Below, one piece after another: positions 1 to 12,353 of a DNA stretch of 64,000 nucleotides. Source of the DNA: Neoarius graeffei (Eukaryota > Chordata > Actinopteri > Siluriformes > Ariidae); assembly GCF_027579695.1 (NCBI RefSeq), contig NC_083586.1, forward strand, positions 5,452,001-5,516,000, in the 5' to 3' direction. Both the position numbers and the translations under genes were made by a program. The notes under the pieces are model-generated. The model searched no databases. It worked only from the letters and a program-made list of their open reading frames with translations, and had not been told where the DNA came from. Positions within the stretch are counted from its first letter, which is position 1. Each line of letters starts with the position of its first letter.

Positions 1-3000
1 GAGGGAGGGGCCGCTGGCTCTCTCTCACACAAGGGAGGGGCCGCTCACTCTGTCACACAAGAGGGAGGGGCCGATTGCTCTGACACACACGAGTGGCTGC
101 TCGCTCTGTCACACACAAGGGATGGGCTGCTCACTCTGTCATACAGGATGGAGGGGCTGCTCTCTTTCTCTCTCATGAGGGTGGGGCTGCTCGCTCTCTC
201 TCTCATGAGGAAGGGGCTGCTCACTCTCACATGCACGAGGGAGGGGCTGCTCGCTCTGTTGCGCACAAGGGAGGGACTGCTCACTCTTACACACAAGGGA
301 GGGGCTGCTCGCTCTGTCATGCACGATGGAGGGCCTAATCGCTCTCTCTCTCACGAGGGATGGGCTGCTCGCTCTCTCACGAGGGATGGGCTGCTCGCTC
401 TCTCACGAGGGATGGGCTGCTCGCTCTCACACACGAGGAGGGGCTGATTGCTTTGACACACATGAGGGAGGGGCTGCTCGCTCGCTCTCACAAGAGGGAG
501 GGTTTGCTCGCTCTGTCACACACGAGGGAGGGGCTGCTCGCTCTCTCACGAGGGGGGGGCTGCTCGCTCACTCATACACGAGGGAAGGGCTGCTCGCTCG
601 CTCTCACACGAGGGAGGGGCTGCTCGCTCGCTCTCACACGAGGGAGCGCCTGCTCACTCTCACACACACGAGGGAGGGGCTGCTCGCTCTGTCACACACG
701 AGGGAGGGGCTGATTGCTTTGACACACACAAGGGAGGGGCTGCTCACTCGCTCTCACATGAGGGAGGGGCTGCTTGCGTGGTCTCACACGAGGGAGGGGC
801 TGCTAGCTCTTTGCTCTCACATGAGGGAGGGGCTACTTGATCTGTCACACAGGACGGAGGGGCTGCTGGCTCTGTCACACAGGACGGAGAAGCTGATCAG
901 TCTGTCACACACGAGGGAGGGGTTGCTCACTCTCTCACGAGGGAGGGGCTTCTTGCTCTCTTACACACGAGGGAGGGACTGCTCGCTCTGTCACGCACGA
1001 GGGAGCGGCTGCTCGTTTTGTCACACACGAGGGAGGGGCTGCTTGCTCTGTCACACAGGAGGGAGGGGCTGCTCGCTCTCTCACACAGGAGGGAGGGGCT
1101 GATTGCTCTGACACACACGAGGAAGGGGCTGCTCGCTTTGTCACACACGAGGGAGGGGCTGCTCGCTCTGTTACACAGGAGGGAGAAATTGATTGGTCTG
1201 TCACACATGATGGAGGGGCTGTTCGCTCTCTCTCTCACAAGGGAGGGGCTGCTCGCTCTCTCTCACACGAGGGAGGGGCTGCTCACTCTCACACACACGA
1301 GAGACAGGCTGCTCACTCTGTCGCGCACGAGGGAGGGGCTGCTCGCTCTGTCACGCACGAGGGAGGGGCTACTCGCTCTCTCACGAGGGGCTGCTCGCTC
1401 TCTCACGAGGGAGGGCCTGCTCGCTCTCTCTCACACACACAAGGGAAGTGCTGCTTGCTCTGTCACACACGAGGGAGGAGCTGCTTGCTCTCTCACGACG
1501 GGGGGGCTGCTCGCTCTCTCTCTCACGAGGGAGGGGCCGCTGGCTCTCTCTCACACGAGGGAGGGGATGCTCGCTCTGTCACACAGGAGGAAGGGGCTGC
1601 TCACTCTCTCACAAGGTAGGGGCTTCTTGCTCTCTCTCTCATGAGGGAGGGGCTTTTCATTCTCTCTCTCACAAGGGAGGGTCTGCTTGCTTTCTCTCAC
1701 ACACACGAGGGAGAGGCTGCTCGCTCTGTCACACACAAGGGAGGGGCTGCTCGCTCTCACGACGGAGGAGCTGCTTGCTCTGTCACACACGAGGGAGGGG
1801 CTGCTTGCTCTGTCACACATGAGGGAGGGGCTGCTCGCTCTGTCACACACGAGGGAGGGGGCTGCTCGCTCTCTCTCACGAGGGAGGGGCCGCTGGCTCT
1901 CTCTCACACAAGGGAGGGGCCGCTCACTCTGTCACACAAGAGGGAGGGGCCGATTGCTCTGACACACACGAGTGGCTGCTCGCTCTGTCACACACAAGGG
2001 ATGGGCTGCTCACTCTGTCACACAGGATGGAGGGGCTGCTCTCTTTCTCTCTCATGAGGGTGGGGCTGCTCGCTCTCTCTCTCATGAGGAAGGGGCTGCT
2101 CACTCTCACATGCACGAGGGAGGGGCTGCTCGCTCTGTTGCGCACAAGGGAGGGACTGCTCACTCTTACACACAAGGGAGGGGCTGCTCGCTCTGTCATG
2201 CACGATGGAGGGCCTAATCGCTCTCTCTCTCACGAGGGATGGGCTGCTCGCTCTCTCACGAGGGATGGGCTGCTCGCTCTCTCACGAGGGATGGGCTGCT
2301 CGCTCTCACACACGAGGAGGGGCTGATTGCTTTGACACACATGAGGGAGGGGCTGCTCGCTCGCTCTCACAAGAGGGAGGGTTTGCTCGCTCTGTCACAC
2401 ACGAGGGAGGGGCTGCTCGCTCTCTCACGAGGGGGGGGCTGCTCGCTCACTCATACACGAGGGAAGGGCTGCTCGCTCGCTCTCACACGAGGGAGGGGCT
2501 GCTCGCTCGCTCTCACACGAGGGAGCGCCTGCTCACTCTCACACACACGAGGGAGGGGCTGCTCGCTCTGTCACACACGAGGGAGGGGCTGATTGCTTTG
2601 ACACACACAAGGGAGGGGCTGCTCACTCGCTCTCACATGAGGGAGGGGCTGCTTGCGTGGTCTCACACGAGGGAGGGGCTGCTAGCTCTTTGCTCTCACA
2701 TGAGGGAGGGGCTACTTGATCTGTCACACAGGACGGAGGGGCTGCTGGCTCTGTCACACAGGACGGAGAAGCTGATCAGTCTGTCACACACGAGGGAGGG
2801 GTTGCTCACTCTCTCACGAGGGAGGGGCTTCTTGCTCTCTTACACACGAGGGAGGGACTGCTCGCTCTGTCACGCACGAGGGAGCGGCTGCTCGTTTTGT
2901 CACACACGAGGGAGGGGCTGCTTGCTCTGTCACACAGGAGGGAGGGGCTGCTCGCTCTCTCACACAGGAGGGAGGGGCTGATTGCTCTGACACACACGAG

Positions 3001-3469
3001 GAAGGGGCTGCTCGCTTTGTCACACACGAGGGAGGGGCTGCTCGCTCTGTTACACAGGAGGGAGAAATTGATTGGTCTGTCACACATGATGGAGGGGCTG
3101 TTCGCTCTCTCTCTCACAAGGGAGGGGCTGCTCGCTCTCTCTCACACGAGGGAGGGGCTGCTCACTCTCACACACACGAGAGACAGGCTGCTCACTCTGT
3201 CGCGCACGAGGGAGGGGCTGCTCGCTCTGTCACGCACGAGGGAGGGGCTACTCGCTCTCTCACGAGGGGCTGCTCGCTCTCTCACGAGGGAGGGCCTGCT
3301 CGCTCTCTCTCACACACACAAGGGAAGTGCTGCTTGCTCTGTCACACACGAGGGAGGAGCTGCTTGCTCTCTCACGACGGGGGGGCTGCTCGCTCTCTCT
3401 CTCACGAGGGAGGGGCCGCTGGCTCTCTCTCACACGAGGGAGGGGATGCTCGCTCTGTCACACAGGAGG
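1..3469. repeat. 1,879 bp tandem higher-order duplication inside the minisatellite
   Basis: Bases 1-1590 reappear at 1880-3469 (offset exactly 1,879) in the same order of variant units. The only substitution I noticed is 142 T versus 2021 C. Similarity breaks at 1590/3469, where the first copy continues with a CAAGGTAGG-containing segment and the second with a CCGATTGC segment. Near-identity across dozens of otherwise variable units means this is a recent block duplication rather than independent unit expansion. Because the window starts inside the block, its true left limit is unknown. Confidence 0.92.
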
Positions 3470-5040
3470 GAGGGGCCGATTGCTCTGACACACACGAGGG
3501 AGGGGCTGCTCACTCTGTCATACATGAGGGAGGGGCTGCTCACTCTGTCACACAGGAGGGAGGGGCTGCTCGCTCTCTCTCTCACGAGGGAGGGGATGCT
3601 CGCTTTCTCTCACACAAGGGAGGGGCTGGTTGCTCTCACACACAAGAGGGATGGGTTGCTCACTCTGTTGCGCATGAGGGAGGGGCTGTTTGCTCTGTTG
3701 CGCATGAGGGAGGGGCTACTCGCTCTCTCACGAGGGAGGGACTGCTTGCTCTCTCATGAGGGAGGGGCTCCTCGCTCTCACACACACGAAGGAGGGGCTG
3801 CTCGCTCTGTCACACACGAGGGAGGGGCTGATTGCTTTGACACACTAATGGAGGGGCTGCTCGCTCACTCTTATACGAGGGAGGGTCTGCTCGCTCGCTC
3901 TCACACGAGGGAGGGTCTGCTCACTCGCTCTCACACATGGGAGGGGCTGCTCGCTCACTCTCGCATGAGGGAGGGGCTGCTCGCTCACGCTCACACGAGG
4001 GAGGGGTTGCTCACTCATTCTCACACGAGGGAGGGGCTGCTCGCTCGCTCTCACATTAGGGAGCAGCTGATTGATCTGTCACACAGGAGGGAGGGGCTGC
4101 TGGCTCTGTCACACAGGAGGGAGGGGCTGATCGGTCTGTCACACACGAGGGAGGTGCTTTTCCCTCTCTCACAAGGGTGCGGCTTCTTTCTCTCTCATGC
4201 ACGAGGGAGTGGCTGCTCGCTCTGTCACGCACGAGGGAGGGGCTGCTCATTCTCTCATGAGGGAGTGGCTGCTCGCTCTCTCTTACACACACGAGGGAGG
4301 GGCTGCTCGCTCTGTCACACACGAGGGAGCGGCTGCTCGTTTTGTCACACATGAGGGAGGGGCTGCTTGCTCTGTCACACAGGAGGGAGGGGCTGATTGC
4401 TCTGACACACACGAGGAAGGGGCTGCTCGCTTTGTCACACACGAGGGAGGGGCTGCTCGCTCTGTTACACAGGAGGGAGAAATTGATTGGTCTGTCACAC
4501 ATGATGGAGGGGCTGTTCGCTCTCTCTCTCACGAGGGAGGGGCTGCTCGCTCTCTCTCACACGAGGGAGGGGCTGCTCACTCTCACACACACGAGAGACA
4601 GGCTGCTCACTCTGTCGCGCACGAGGGAGGGGCTGCTCGCTCTGTCACGCACGAGGGAGGAGCTACTCGCTCTCTCACGAGGGAGGGGCTGCTTGCTCTC
4701 TCACGACGGGGGGGCTGCTCACTCTCTCTCTCACGAGGGAGTGGCTGCTCACTCGCTCTCTCACGAGGGAGGGGCTGCTCGCTCTCTCTCACACGAGGGA
4801 GGGGCTGCTCGCTCTCTCTCACACGAGGGAGGGGCTGCGCCCTCTCTCTCACACAAGGGAGTGGCGGCTTGATCTCACACACACACGAGGGAGGTGCTGC
4901 TCGCTCTGTCACACATGAGGGAGGGGCTGCTTGCTCTGTCACACACGATGGAGGGGCTGCTCGCTCTTTCAAATATGAGGGAGGGGCTGCTCGCTCTGTC
5001 ACACATGAGGGAGGGGCTGCTAGCTCTCACATGAGGGAGG

Positions 5041-5730
5041 GGCTGCTCGCTCTCACACAAGGGAGTGGCTGCTTGCTCTCACACACGAGGGAGGTGCTGC
5101 TCACTCTGTCACACATGAGGGAGGGGCTGCTTGCTCTGTCACACACGATGGAGGGGCTGCTCGCTCTGTAACACACGAGGGAGGGGCTGCTCGCTCTCAC
5201 ACACATGAGGGAGGGGCTGCTCGCTCTGTCACACAGGAGGGAGGGGCTGCTCGCTCTCACACGAGGGAGGGGCTGCTCGCTCTCACACAAGGGAGTGGCT
5301 GCTTGCTCTCACACACGAGGGAGGTGCTGCTCACTCTGTCACACATGAGGGAGGGGCTGCTTGCTCTGTCACACACGATGGAGGGGCTGCTCGCTCTGTA
5401 ACACACGAGGGAGGGGCTGCTCGCTCTCACACACATGAGGGAGGGGCTGCTCGCTCTGTCACACATGAGGGAGGGGCTGCTAGCTCTCACATGAGGGAGG
5501 GGCTGCTCGCTCTCACACAAGGGAGTGGCTGCTTGCTCTCACACACGAGGGAGGTGCTGCTCACTCTGTCACACATGAGGGAGGGGCTGCTTGCTCTGTC
5601 ACACACGATGGAGGGGCTGCTCGCTCTGTAACACACGAGGGAGGGGCTGCTCGCTCTCACACACATGAGGGAGGGGCTGCTCGCTCTGTCACACAGGAGG
5701 GAGGGGCTGCTCGCTCTCACACGAGGGAGG
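5041..5730. repeat. Three-copy 230 bp higher-order repeat inside the minisatellite
   Basis: The same ordered set of about eight variant units begins at 5041, 5271 and 5501, so the period is 230 bp. A unit variant with CTCTGTAACACACG occurs once per period, which marks the frame clearly. The second copy carries GTCACACATGAGG where the first and third carry GTCACACAGGAGG. This is a second, shorter layer of block amplification. Confidence 0.88.
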
Positions 5731-8700
5731 GGCTGCTCGCTCTATCACACAGGAGGGAGCGGTTGATTGATCTGTTACACAGGAGGGAGGGGCTGCTTGC
5801 TCTGTCACACATGAGGGAGGGGCTGCTCAGTCTCTCACAAGGTGGGGCTTCTTGCTCTCTCTCTCACGAGGGAGGGGCTTTTCTTTCTCTCTCTCACAAG
5901 GGAGGGGCTGCTTGCTTTCTCTCACACACACGAGCGAGGGGCTGCTCGCTCTGTCACACACAAGGGAGGGGCTGTTCGCTCTCTCACGACGGAGGAGCTG
6001 CTTGCTCTGTCACACACGAGGGAGGGGCTGCTTGCTCTGTCACACACGAGGGAGGGGCTGCTCGCTCTGTCACACACGAGGAAGGGACTGCTCGCTCATT
6101 CACATATGAGGGAGGGGCTGCATGCTCTGTCACACATGAGGGAGGGGCTGCTCACTCTCACATGAGGGAGGGGCTGCTCCCTGTCACACGAGGGAGGGGC
6201 TGCTCACTCTCACATGAGGGAGGGGCTGCTCCCTGTCACACGAGGGAGGGGCTGCTCGATCTATCACACAGGAGGGAGCAGTTGATTGATCTGTTACACA
6301 GGAGGGAGGGGCTGCTTGCTCTGTCACACATGAGGAAGGGGCTGCTCACTCTCTCACAAGGTAGGGGCTTCTTGCTCTCTCTCTCATGAGGGAGGGGCTT
6401 TTCATTCTCTCTCTCACAAGGGAGGGGCTGCTTGCTTTCTCTCACACACACGAGGGAGAGGCTGCTCGCTCTGTCACACACAAGGGAGGGGCTGCTCGCT
6501 CTCTCACGATGGAGGAGCTGCTTGCTCTGTCACACACGAGGGAGGGGCTGCTTGCTCTGTCACACATGAGGGAGGGGCTGCTCTCTCTGTCACACACGAG
6601 GGAGGGGCTGCTCGCTCGCTCTCTCATTACGGAGGGGCTGCTCGCTCTGTCTTACACAAGGGAGTAGCTGCTTGCTCTCTCTCACAAGGGAGAGGCTGCT
6701 CGCTCTCTCACGAGGGAGGAGCTGCTCGCTTTCTCTCACACGAGGGAGGGGCTGCTCACTCTCTCTCACACGAGGGAGGGGCTGCTATCTCTCACACACA
6801 CGAGGGAGGTGCTGCTTGCTCTGTCACACACGAGGGAGGGGCTGCTCGCTCTGTCACACACGAGCGAGGGGCTGCTTGCTCTTTCACACACGAGGGAGGG
6901 GCTGCTCGCTCTGTCACACATGAGGAAGGGGCTGCTCGCTCTCACACGAGGGAGGGGCTGCTCGCTCTGTCACATAGGAGGGAGGGGTTGATTGATCTTT
7001 TACACAGGAGGGAGGGGCTGCTTGCTCTGTCACACATGAGTGAGGGGCTGCTCACTCTCTCACAAGGTAGGGGCTTCTTGCTCTCTCTCTTACGATGGAG
7101 GGGCTTTTCATTCTCTCTCTCTCAAGGGAGGGGCTGCTTGCTCTCTCTCACAGACACGAGGGAGGGGCTGCTCGCTCTGTCACACACAAGGGAGGGGCTG
7201 CTCGCTCTCTCACGACGGAGGAGCTGCTTGCTCTGTCACACACGAGGGAGGGGCTGCTTGCTCTGTCACACACGAGGGAGGGGCTGCTTGCTCTGTCACA
7301 CACGAGGGAGGGGCTGCTCGCTCTGTCACACAGGAGGGAGTGGCTGATCGGTCTGTCACACATGAGGGAGGTGCTGCTCACTCTCTCACGACGGAGGGGC
7401 TGCTCGCTTTGTCACACATGAGGGAGGAGCTGCTTCCTCTCTCTCACCCGAGGGAGGTGCTTCTCGCTCTCTCATGAGGGAGGAGCTGCTCACTCTCTCT
7501 GACACGAGGGAAGGGCTGCTTGCTCTGTCACACAGGAGGGAGGGGCTGATTGGTCTGTCACAAACGAGGGAGGGGCTGCTCGCTCTGTCACACAAGAGGG
7601 AGTGGTTGATCGGTCTGTCACACATGAGGGAGGTGCTGCTCACTCTCTCATGAGTGAGGGGCTGCTCGCTCTCTCACGAGGGAGGGGCCATTCGCTCTCT
7701 CATGCACGAGGGAGGGGCGGCTCGCTCTCTCACGCACGAGGGAGGGGCCGCTCACTCTCACGAGGGAGGGGGCACTCACTCTCTCTCATGAGTGAGGGGC
7801 CGCTCGCTCTCTCTCACGAGGGAGGGGCCCCTCGCTCTCTCTCACGAGGGAGGGGCCCCTCGCTCTCTCTCACGAGGGAGGGGCCGCTCGCTCTCTCTCA
7901 CGAGGGAGGGGCCGCTCACTCTCTCTCACACGAGGGAGGGGCCGCTGGCTCTCTCTCACACGAGGGAGGGGCCGCTCGCTCTGTCACATAGGAGGGAGGG
8001 GCCGATTGCTCTGACACACACGAGGGAGGGGCTGCTCGCTCTGTCATATACGAGAGAGGGGCTGCTCACTCTGTCACACAGGAGGGAGGGGCTGCTCGTT
8101 CTCTCTCTCACGAGGGAGGGGCTGCTCGCTTTCTCTCACACGAGGGAGGGGCTGGTTGCTCTCACACACAAGAGGGATGGGTTGCTCGCTCTCTCACGAG
8201 GGAGGGACTGCTCGCTCTCTCATGAGGGAGGGGCTCCTCGCTCTCACACACACGAGGGAGGGGCTGCTCGCTCTGTCACACACAAGGGAGGGGCTGATTG
8301 CTTTGACACACTAATGGAGGGGCTGCTCGCTCACTCTTATATGAGGGAGGGTCTGCTCGCTCGCTCTCACACGAGGGAGGGTCTGCTCGCTCGCTCTCAC
8401 ACATGGGAGGGGCTGCTCGCTCGCTCTCGCATGAGGGAGGGGTTGCTCGCTCACGCTCACACGAGGGAGGGGTTGCTCACTCTCACACGAGGGAGGGGCT
8501 GCTCGCTCGCTCTCACATTAGGGAGCAGCTGATTGATCTGTCACACAGGAGGGAGGGGCTGCTGGCTCTGTCACACACGAGGGAGGTGCTTTTCCCTCTC
8601 TCACAAGGGTGGGGCTTCTTGCTCTCTCATGCACGAGGGAGTGGCTGCTCGCTCTGTCACGCAGGAGGGAGGGGCTGCTCGTTCTCTCATGAGGGAGTGG

Positions 8701-10195
8701 CTGCTCGCTCTCTCTTACACACACGAGGGAGGGGCTGCTCGCTCTGTCACACACGAGGGACGGGCTGCTCGCTCTCACGACGGAGGGGCTGCTTGCTCTG
8801 TCACACACGAGGGAGGGTTTGCTCGCTCTCTCTCACACGAGGGAGGGACTGCTCGCTCTCTCTCACATGAGGGAGGGGCTGCTTGCTCTTTCTCACACGA
8901 GGGAGGGGCTGCTCGCTCTCACACACATAAGGGAGGTGCTGCTCGCTTTGTCACACACGAGGGAGGAGCTGCTCGCTCTGTCACACACAAGGGAGGGGCT
9001 GCTCACTCTCACACGAGGGAGGGGCTGCTCACTCTCACACGAGGGAGGGGCTGCTCGCTCTGTCACACACGCGGGAGGGGCTGCTCGCTCTGTCACACAG
9101 GAGGGAGGGGCTGATCGGTCTGTCACACAGGAGGGAGGGGCTTCTTGCTCTCTCACGAGGGAGGGCCTTGTTGCTCTCTTTCTTACGAGGGAGGGCCTGC
9201 TTGCTCTCTCTCACACACACGAGGGAGGGGCTGCTCGCTCTGTCACTCATGAGGGAGTGGCTGCTCACTCTTTCTCTCACGACAGAGGAGCTGCTTGCTC
9301 TGTCACACACGAGGTAAGGGCTGCTTGCTCTGTCACACAGGAGGGAGTGGCTGATTGGCCTGTCACACACGAGCGAGGGGCTGCTCGCTCTCTCATGAGG
9401 GAGGGGCTGCTCACTCTCTCATGCATGAGGGAGGGGCTGCTCACTCTCTCACGCATGAGGGAGGGGCTGCTCGCTCTCTCTCACACGAGGGAGGGGCTGC
9501 TCGCTCTGTCACACACGAGGGAGGGGCTGCTCGCTCTCTCTCACATGAGGGAGGGGCTGCTCACTCTGTCACACACAAGGGAGGGGCTGCTCGCTCTGTC
9601 ACACATGAGGTAGGGGCTGCTTGCTCTGTCACACACAAGGGTGGGGCTGCTCGCTCTGTCACACAGGAGGGAGGGGCTGATCGCTCTGTCACACACGAGG
9701 TAGGGGCTGCTCGCTCTCTCTCACATGAGGGATGGGCTGCTCGCTCTCTATTTCACGAGGGATGGGTTGCTTGCTGTCTCACACACGAGGGAGGGGCTGC
9801 TCACTCTGTTACACACGAGGGAGGGGCTGCTAGCTCTGTCACACACGAGGGAGGGGCTGCTTGCTCTGTTACACACGAGGGAGGGGTTGCTCGCTCTCTC
9901 ATGAGGGAGGGGCTGCTCGCGCTGTCACACACGAGGGAGGGGCTGCTCGCTCTCTCTCACAAGGGAGGGGCTGCTCGCTCTGTCACACACAAGGGAGGGG
10001 CTGCTTGCTCTGTCACACACGAGGGAGGGGCTGTTCACTCTTTCACACACGAGGGAGGGGCTGCTCGCTCTCTCTCACACGATGGAGGGGCTGCTCGCTC
10101 TCTCTCTCACGAGGGAGGGGCTGCTCGCTCACTCTCTCACAAGGGAGGGTCTGCTCACTGTCTCTCTAACGAGGGAGGGGTTGCTCGCTCTCAGA

Positions 10196-10583
10196 GAGAC
10201 ACAGGCTTGTAGCCTCATGGTAGTGTAACAAGTAACAGCTTGTATTGTTGTGTACATGTGTGTGTTCTGCCTGCGCCTTGCTCCCTGTCTGTAGTTGCGT
10301 GCATTGCCTCTGTCTTGCACTGCGGTGGTTCCCACGGTAGCGGGGGGGCGGGGGGGAGTGAAAGTTACATTTTTTTGCCGTTCTGCCATGCTAGTGTGTT
10401 TTACCGGGACATGATATTTCAGCATTTTTATTCTTTTCGGTCTGTAGCTTGAAAACATTTAGGCTACTGAATAACACTTTCAGTTAAAGTTGAGTCTGGT
10501 GCTTTTGTGCTGACGCTACAATAGCCTACTATCACAATAAATATCCCCCGTAACATTTCCTGTTTTCTACTCATCTTTCACCG
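10196..10583. other. Unassigned flank of the minisatellite
   Basis: No gene is seen. There is a G run of about 18 bases with one C near 10340, followed by a T run and an AATAAA at about 10537. The pattern of a G-rich tract followed by TG and, about 200 bp later, AATAAA and CA loosely resembles a polypurine tract plus solo LTR. There is no second copy to test that, so I leave it unassigned. Confidence 0.4.
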
Positions 10584-10920
10584 ACTAGTGGCCTAGTGGT
10601 AGTGTATCCGCCTCTCAATCGTGAGTTCTATTCACGGTCGGGTCATACCAAAGACCATCATAAAAATGGTACCTACTACCATCTGGCAAGGCATGCTGCA
10701 ATACAGATGTGCATGGGGAGTTAAACTCTCGTGGTTACCAGAGGACTAGCCCCCCTCTGTAACCCTAGCTATGTAATAGATGAGAGGCCGAGGGCTATGG
10801 AAACGGAGATCGGCGCCGCCCGATGCGCCACCATACAGAGTTGGCCTGGTTAGTACTTGAGTGGGAGACTGCCTAGGAATACCAGGTACTGTAAGGCGTG
10901 GGAAGGACTTTGACTTTTTG
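10584..10920 (+). mobile_element. tRNA-headed SINE with a 5S rRNA-like segment
   Basis: The 5' part has RNA polymerase III promoter-like boxes: a box A-like TGGCCTAGTGGTAG near 10591 and a box B-like GAGTTCTATTC near 10622. The body is shared with the copy at 12419-12660, including ACCAAAGACCATCATAAAAA and the CCAGAGGACTAGCCCCCC segment. Near its 3' end this copy contains a segment resembling the 3' half of 5S rRNA, which the other copy lacks. The element ends with GGAAGGACTTTGACTTTTTG. It is therefore a composite of tRNA-like, SINE-body and 5S-like parts. Confidence 0.8.
10843..10896 (+). other. 5S rRNA-derived segment within the SINE
   Basis: The stretch runs from GGCCTGGTTAGTACTTGAG through GTGGGAGACTGCC to GAATACCAGGTACTGTAAGG. 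It follows the conserved 3' half of vertebrate 5S rRNA with only a few changes. The 5' half of 5S, including most of its internal promoter, is absent. It is not a functional 5S gene. Confidence 0.8.
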
Positions 10921-11597
10921 ACTCATCTTTCTGTGATTGCTCCTCTTTCCCACGGTTGTATGTTGTGGGTGTGGCATTAGGTGGGAAAAGTGCTTTTTAG
11001 GGATTCATCAGATCATTCAACCGAGAGATAACTGAGAGCTGGTTCGGACCGAGCTGAGAAATATATTTGCTATGCAGAGAATAATGGCATTTTTTAAAAG
11101 CAATGATGGTGGAAACAAGAATAAAAGAATAGACGAGGAAGGAAGTGTAGTGAAGAAAACTAGAACGACGGGAGAAGGTGCGGGAAAATTATATAATGAG
11201 ATGGAAAGCACACACCTCAGTGCAAACATTTAGATGGGAACATGCAACACAGCAGAAAAAAATAATATACAGTATATACAAATGGTGCATGTCACAACAC
11301 AGCAGAAAAACAAAGAATATATATACAACGGGCAGGTTGAGTTGCAGATGTTAATTGCACATTAGTTATAGAAACTCAGTTCAGCTACAAAACTCAGGAT
11401 ATTGCACTGTATTTGGTATTGCATTGTATTGGGTATGGATGTAAAAGTGTAGAAATATCAAATATTCAAAAGCTATAAAAACTAAAAAGTTGCTCTGTAT
11501 CAGGTAAGTGTGAGAACATTTAGTATAGCTTGAATGTAAGTGCTTATAAGTTGTTTCCTAGAAGTTCAGCACTTTTTGTACCTGACTTTTGCACTTG
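10921..11597. other. AT-rich intergenic sequence
   Basis: No gene is supported. Two similar stretches containing ACAACACAGCAGAAAAA occur near 11246 and 11295, suggesting a small local duplication. Confidence 0.5.
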
Positions 11598-11985
11598 TGC
11601 TGTAATGTGATCTCATCTCATCATCTCTAGCCCCTTTATCCTGTTCAAGAGGGTCGCAGGCAAGCTGGAGCTTATCCCAGCTGACTATGGGCGAAAGGGG
11701 GGGGTACACCCTGGACAAGTCGCCAGGTCATCACAGGGCTGACACATACTGGTAGACACACAGACAACCACTCACACCTGCAGTCTATTTAGAGTCACCA
11801 TTTAACCTAACCTGCATGTCTTTGGGGGAAATCAGAACACCTGGAAGAAACCCACGCAGACAACATGCAAACTCTGCACAGAAAGGCCCTCATCAGCCAC
11901 AGGGCTTGAACCCAGACCTTGAACCCAGACCTTCTTGCTGTGAGGCAACAGCGCTAACCACTACACCACCGTGCTGCTGTAATGT
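11598..11985 (-). mobile_element. V-SINE-type tRNA SINE, copy 1, with 11 bp TSD
   Basis: Read on the minus strand, the element starts with a tRNA-like head near 11970 (GTGTAGTGGTTAGCGCTG, then a box B-like GGTTCAAG). It continues with the conserved central segment around GTTTGCATG, then a tail around GCAAGCTGGAGC/GGATAAAG, ending in TGAGATGAGA. It is flanked by TGCTGTAATGT at 11598-11608 and 11975-11985, an 11 bp target-site duplication. The head contains a small internal duplication of TTGAACCCAGACC. The assignment to the V-SINE superfamily rests on recognising the central domain. Confidence 0.85.
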
Positions 11986-12011
11986 AATGTAATGTAATGT
12001 GATGTGATCTC
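11976..12011. repeat. Short (AATGT)n microsatellite
   Basis: TGTAATGTAATGTAATGTAATGT-type repeats start inside the target-site duplication of the adjacent SINE. They probably expanded from it. Confidence 0.8.
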
Positions 12012-12290
12012 AAAAACAAAATTTCTTCTTGCTGCATATATTTGACAAGGGCCACTGATCCAACTGATTGGATGGCACCATGAGCTGTTGCTAATGGGCT
12101 TGCTGAAATAGCTCAGAAGGGTGCGCATTAGCCTGAAGATTTAAAGGTCCCTGGTCCAATCCTGGGTTTCAGCATTGAGGGGTGTGGTTTATGTATATCA
12201 AAGGCTGTGTTTGTTTGTTTTTTTTTGCCAGGGCAATGTCAGTATATGCCAGTAATTTGGTGCTGAAAACAATTCTACAGCTGTGTCTTG

Positions 12291-12353
12291 GGTCCATGGT
12301 GTAATGGTTAGCACTCTGAACTTTGATTCCAGTGTTCCACTGTCAGTGGAACT
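12291..12353 (+). pseudogene. tRNA-Gln(UUG)-like relic, T arm deleted
   Basis: The first ~45 bases (GGTCCATGGTGTAATGGTTA, then GCACTCTGAACTTTGATTCC) follow a vertebrate tRNA-Gln with anticodon TTG. The T arm is largely missing, and the sequence rejoins near the acceptor 3' strand at CAGTGGAACT. It cannot fold into a full cloverleaf. Confidence 0.7.

Larger units (their letters stand above)
1..10195. repeat. Long minisatellite array, ~30 bp unit, with higher-order structure
   Basis: The whole stretch is built from variants of one unit of about 30 bp, best written as two halves, CACACACGAGGGAGG and GGCTGCTCGCTCTGT. Units vary in length (roughly 24 to 34 bp), mainly by gain or loss of CT or CA dinucleotides in the pyrimidine-rich half. 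The array is already under way at base 1, so its left edge lies outside the window. It stops at about 10195, where the sequence changes abruptly to non-repetitive DNA. Long open frames run through it on both strands because the common unit length is a multiple of three and the unit rarely creates stops. They give monotonous decapeptide-like repeats and are not credible genes. No centromere-type or telomere-type unit is recognised. Confidence 0.95.

Noticed and set aside
1..10195. CRISPR-like array
   Set aside because: There are no unique spacers, the units are contiguous and variable, and the window is clearly vertebrate.
45..10212. Dozens of long open frames on both strands in the first 10 kb
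   Set aside because: They are all translations of one ~30 bp repeat whose length is a multiple of three. Frames overlap on both strands and encode only monotonous repeats.
10340..10560. Solo LTR suggested by a G-rich tract, TG start, AATAAA and CA end
   Set aside because: There is no second copy, target duplication or internal sequence to support it.
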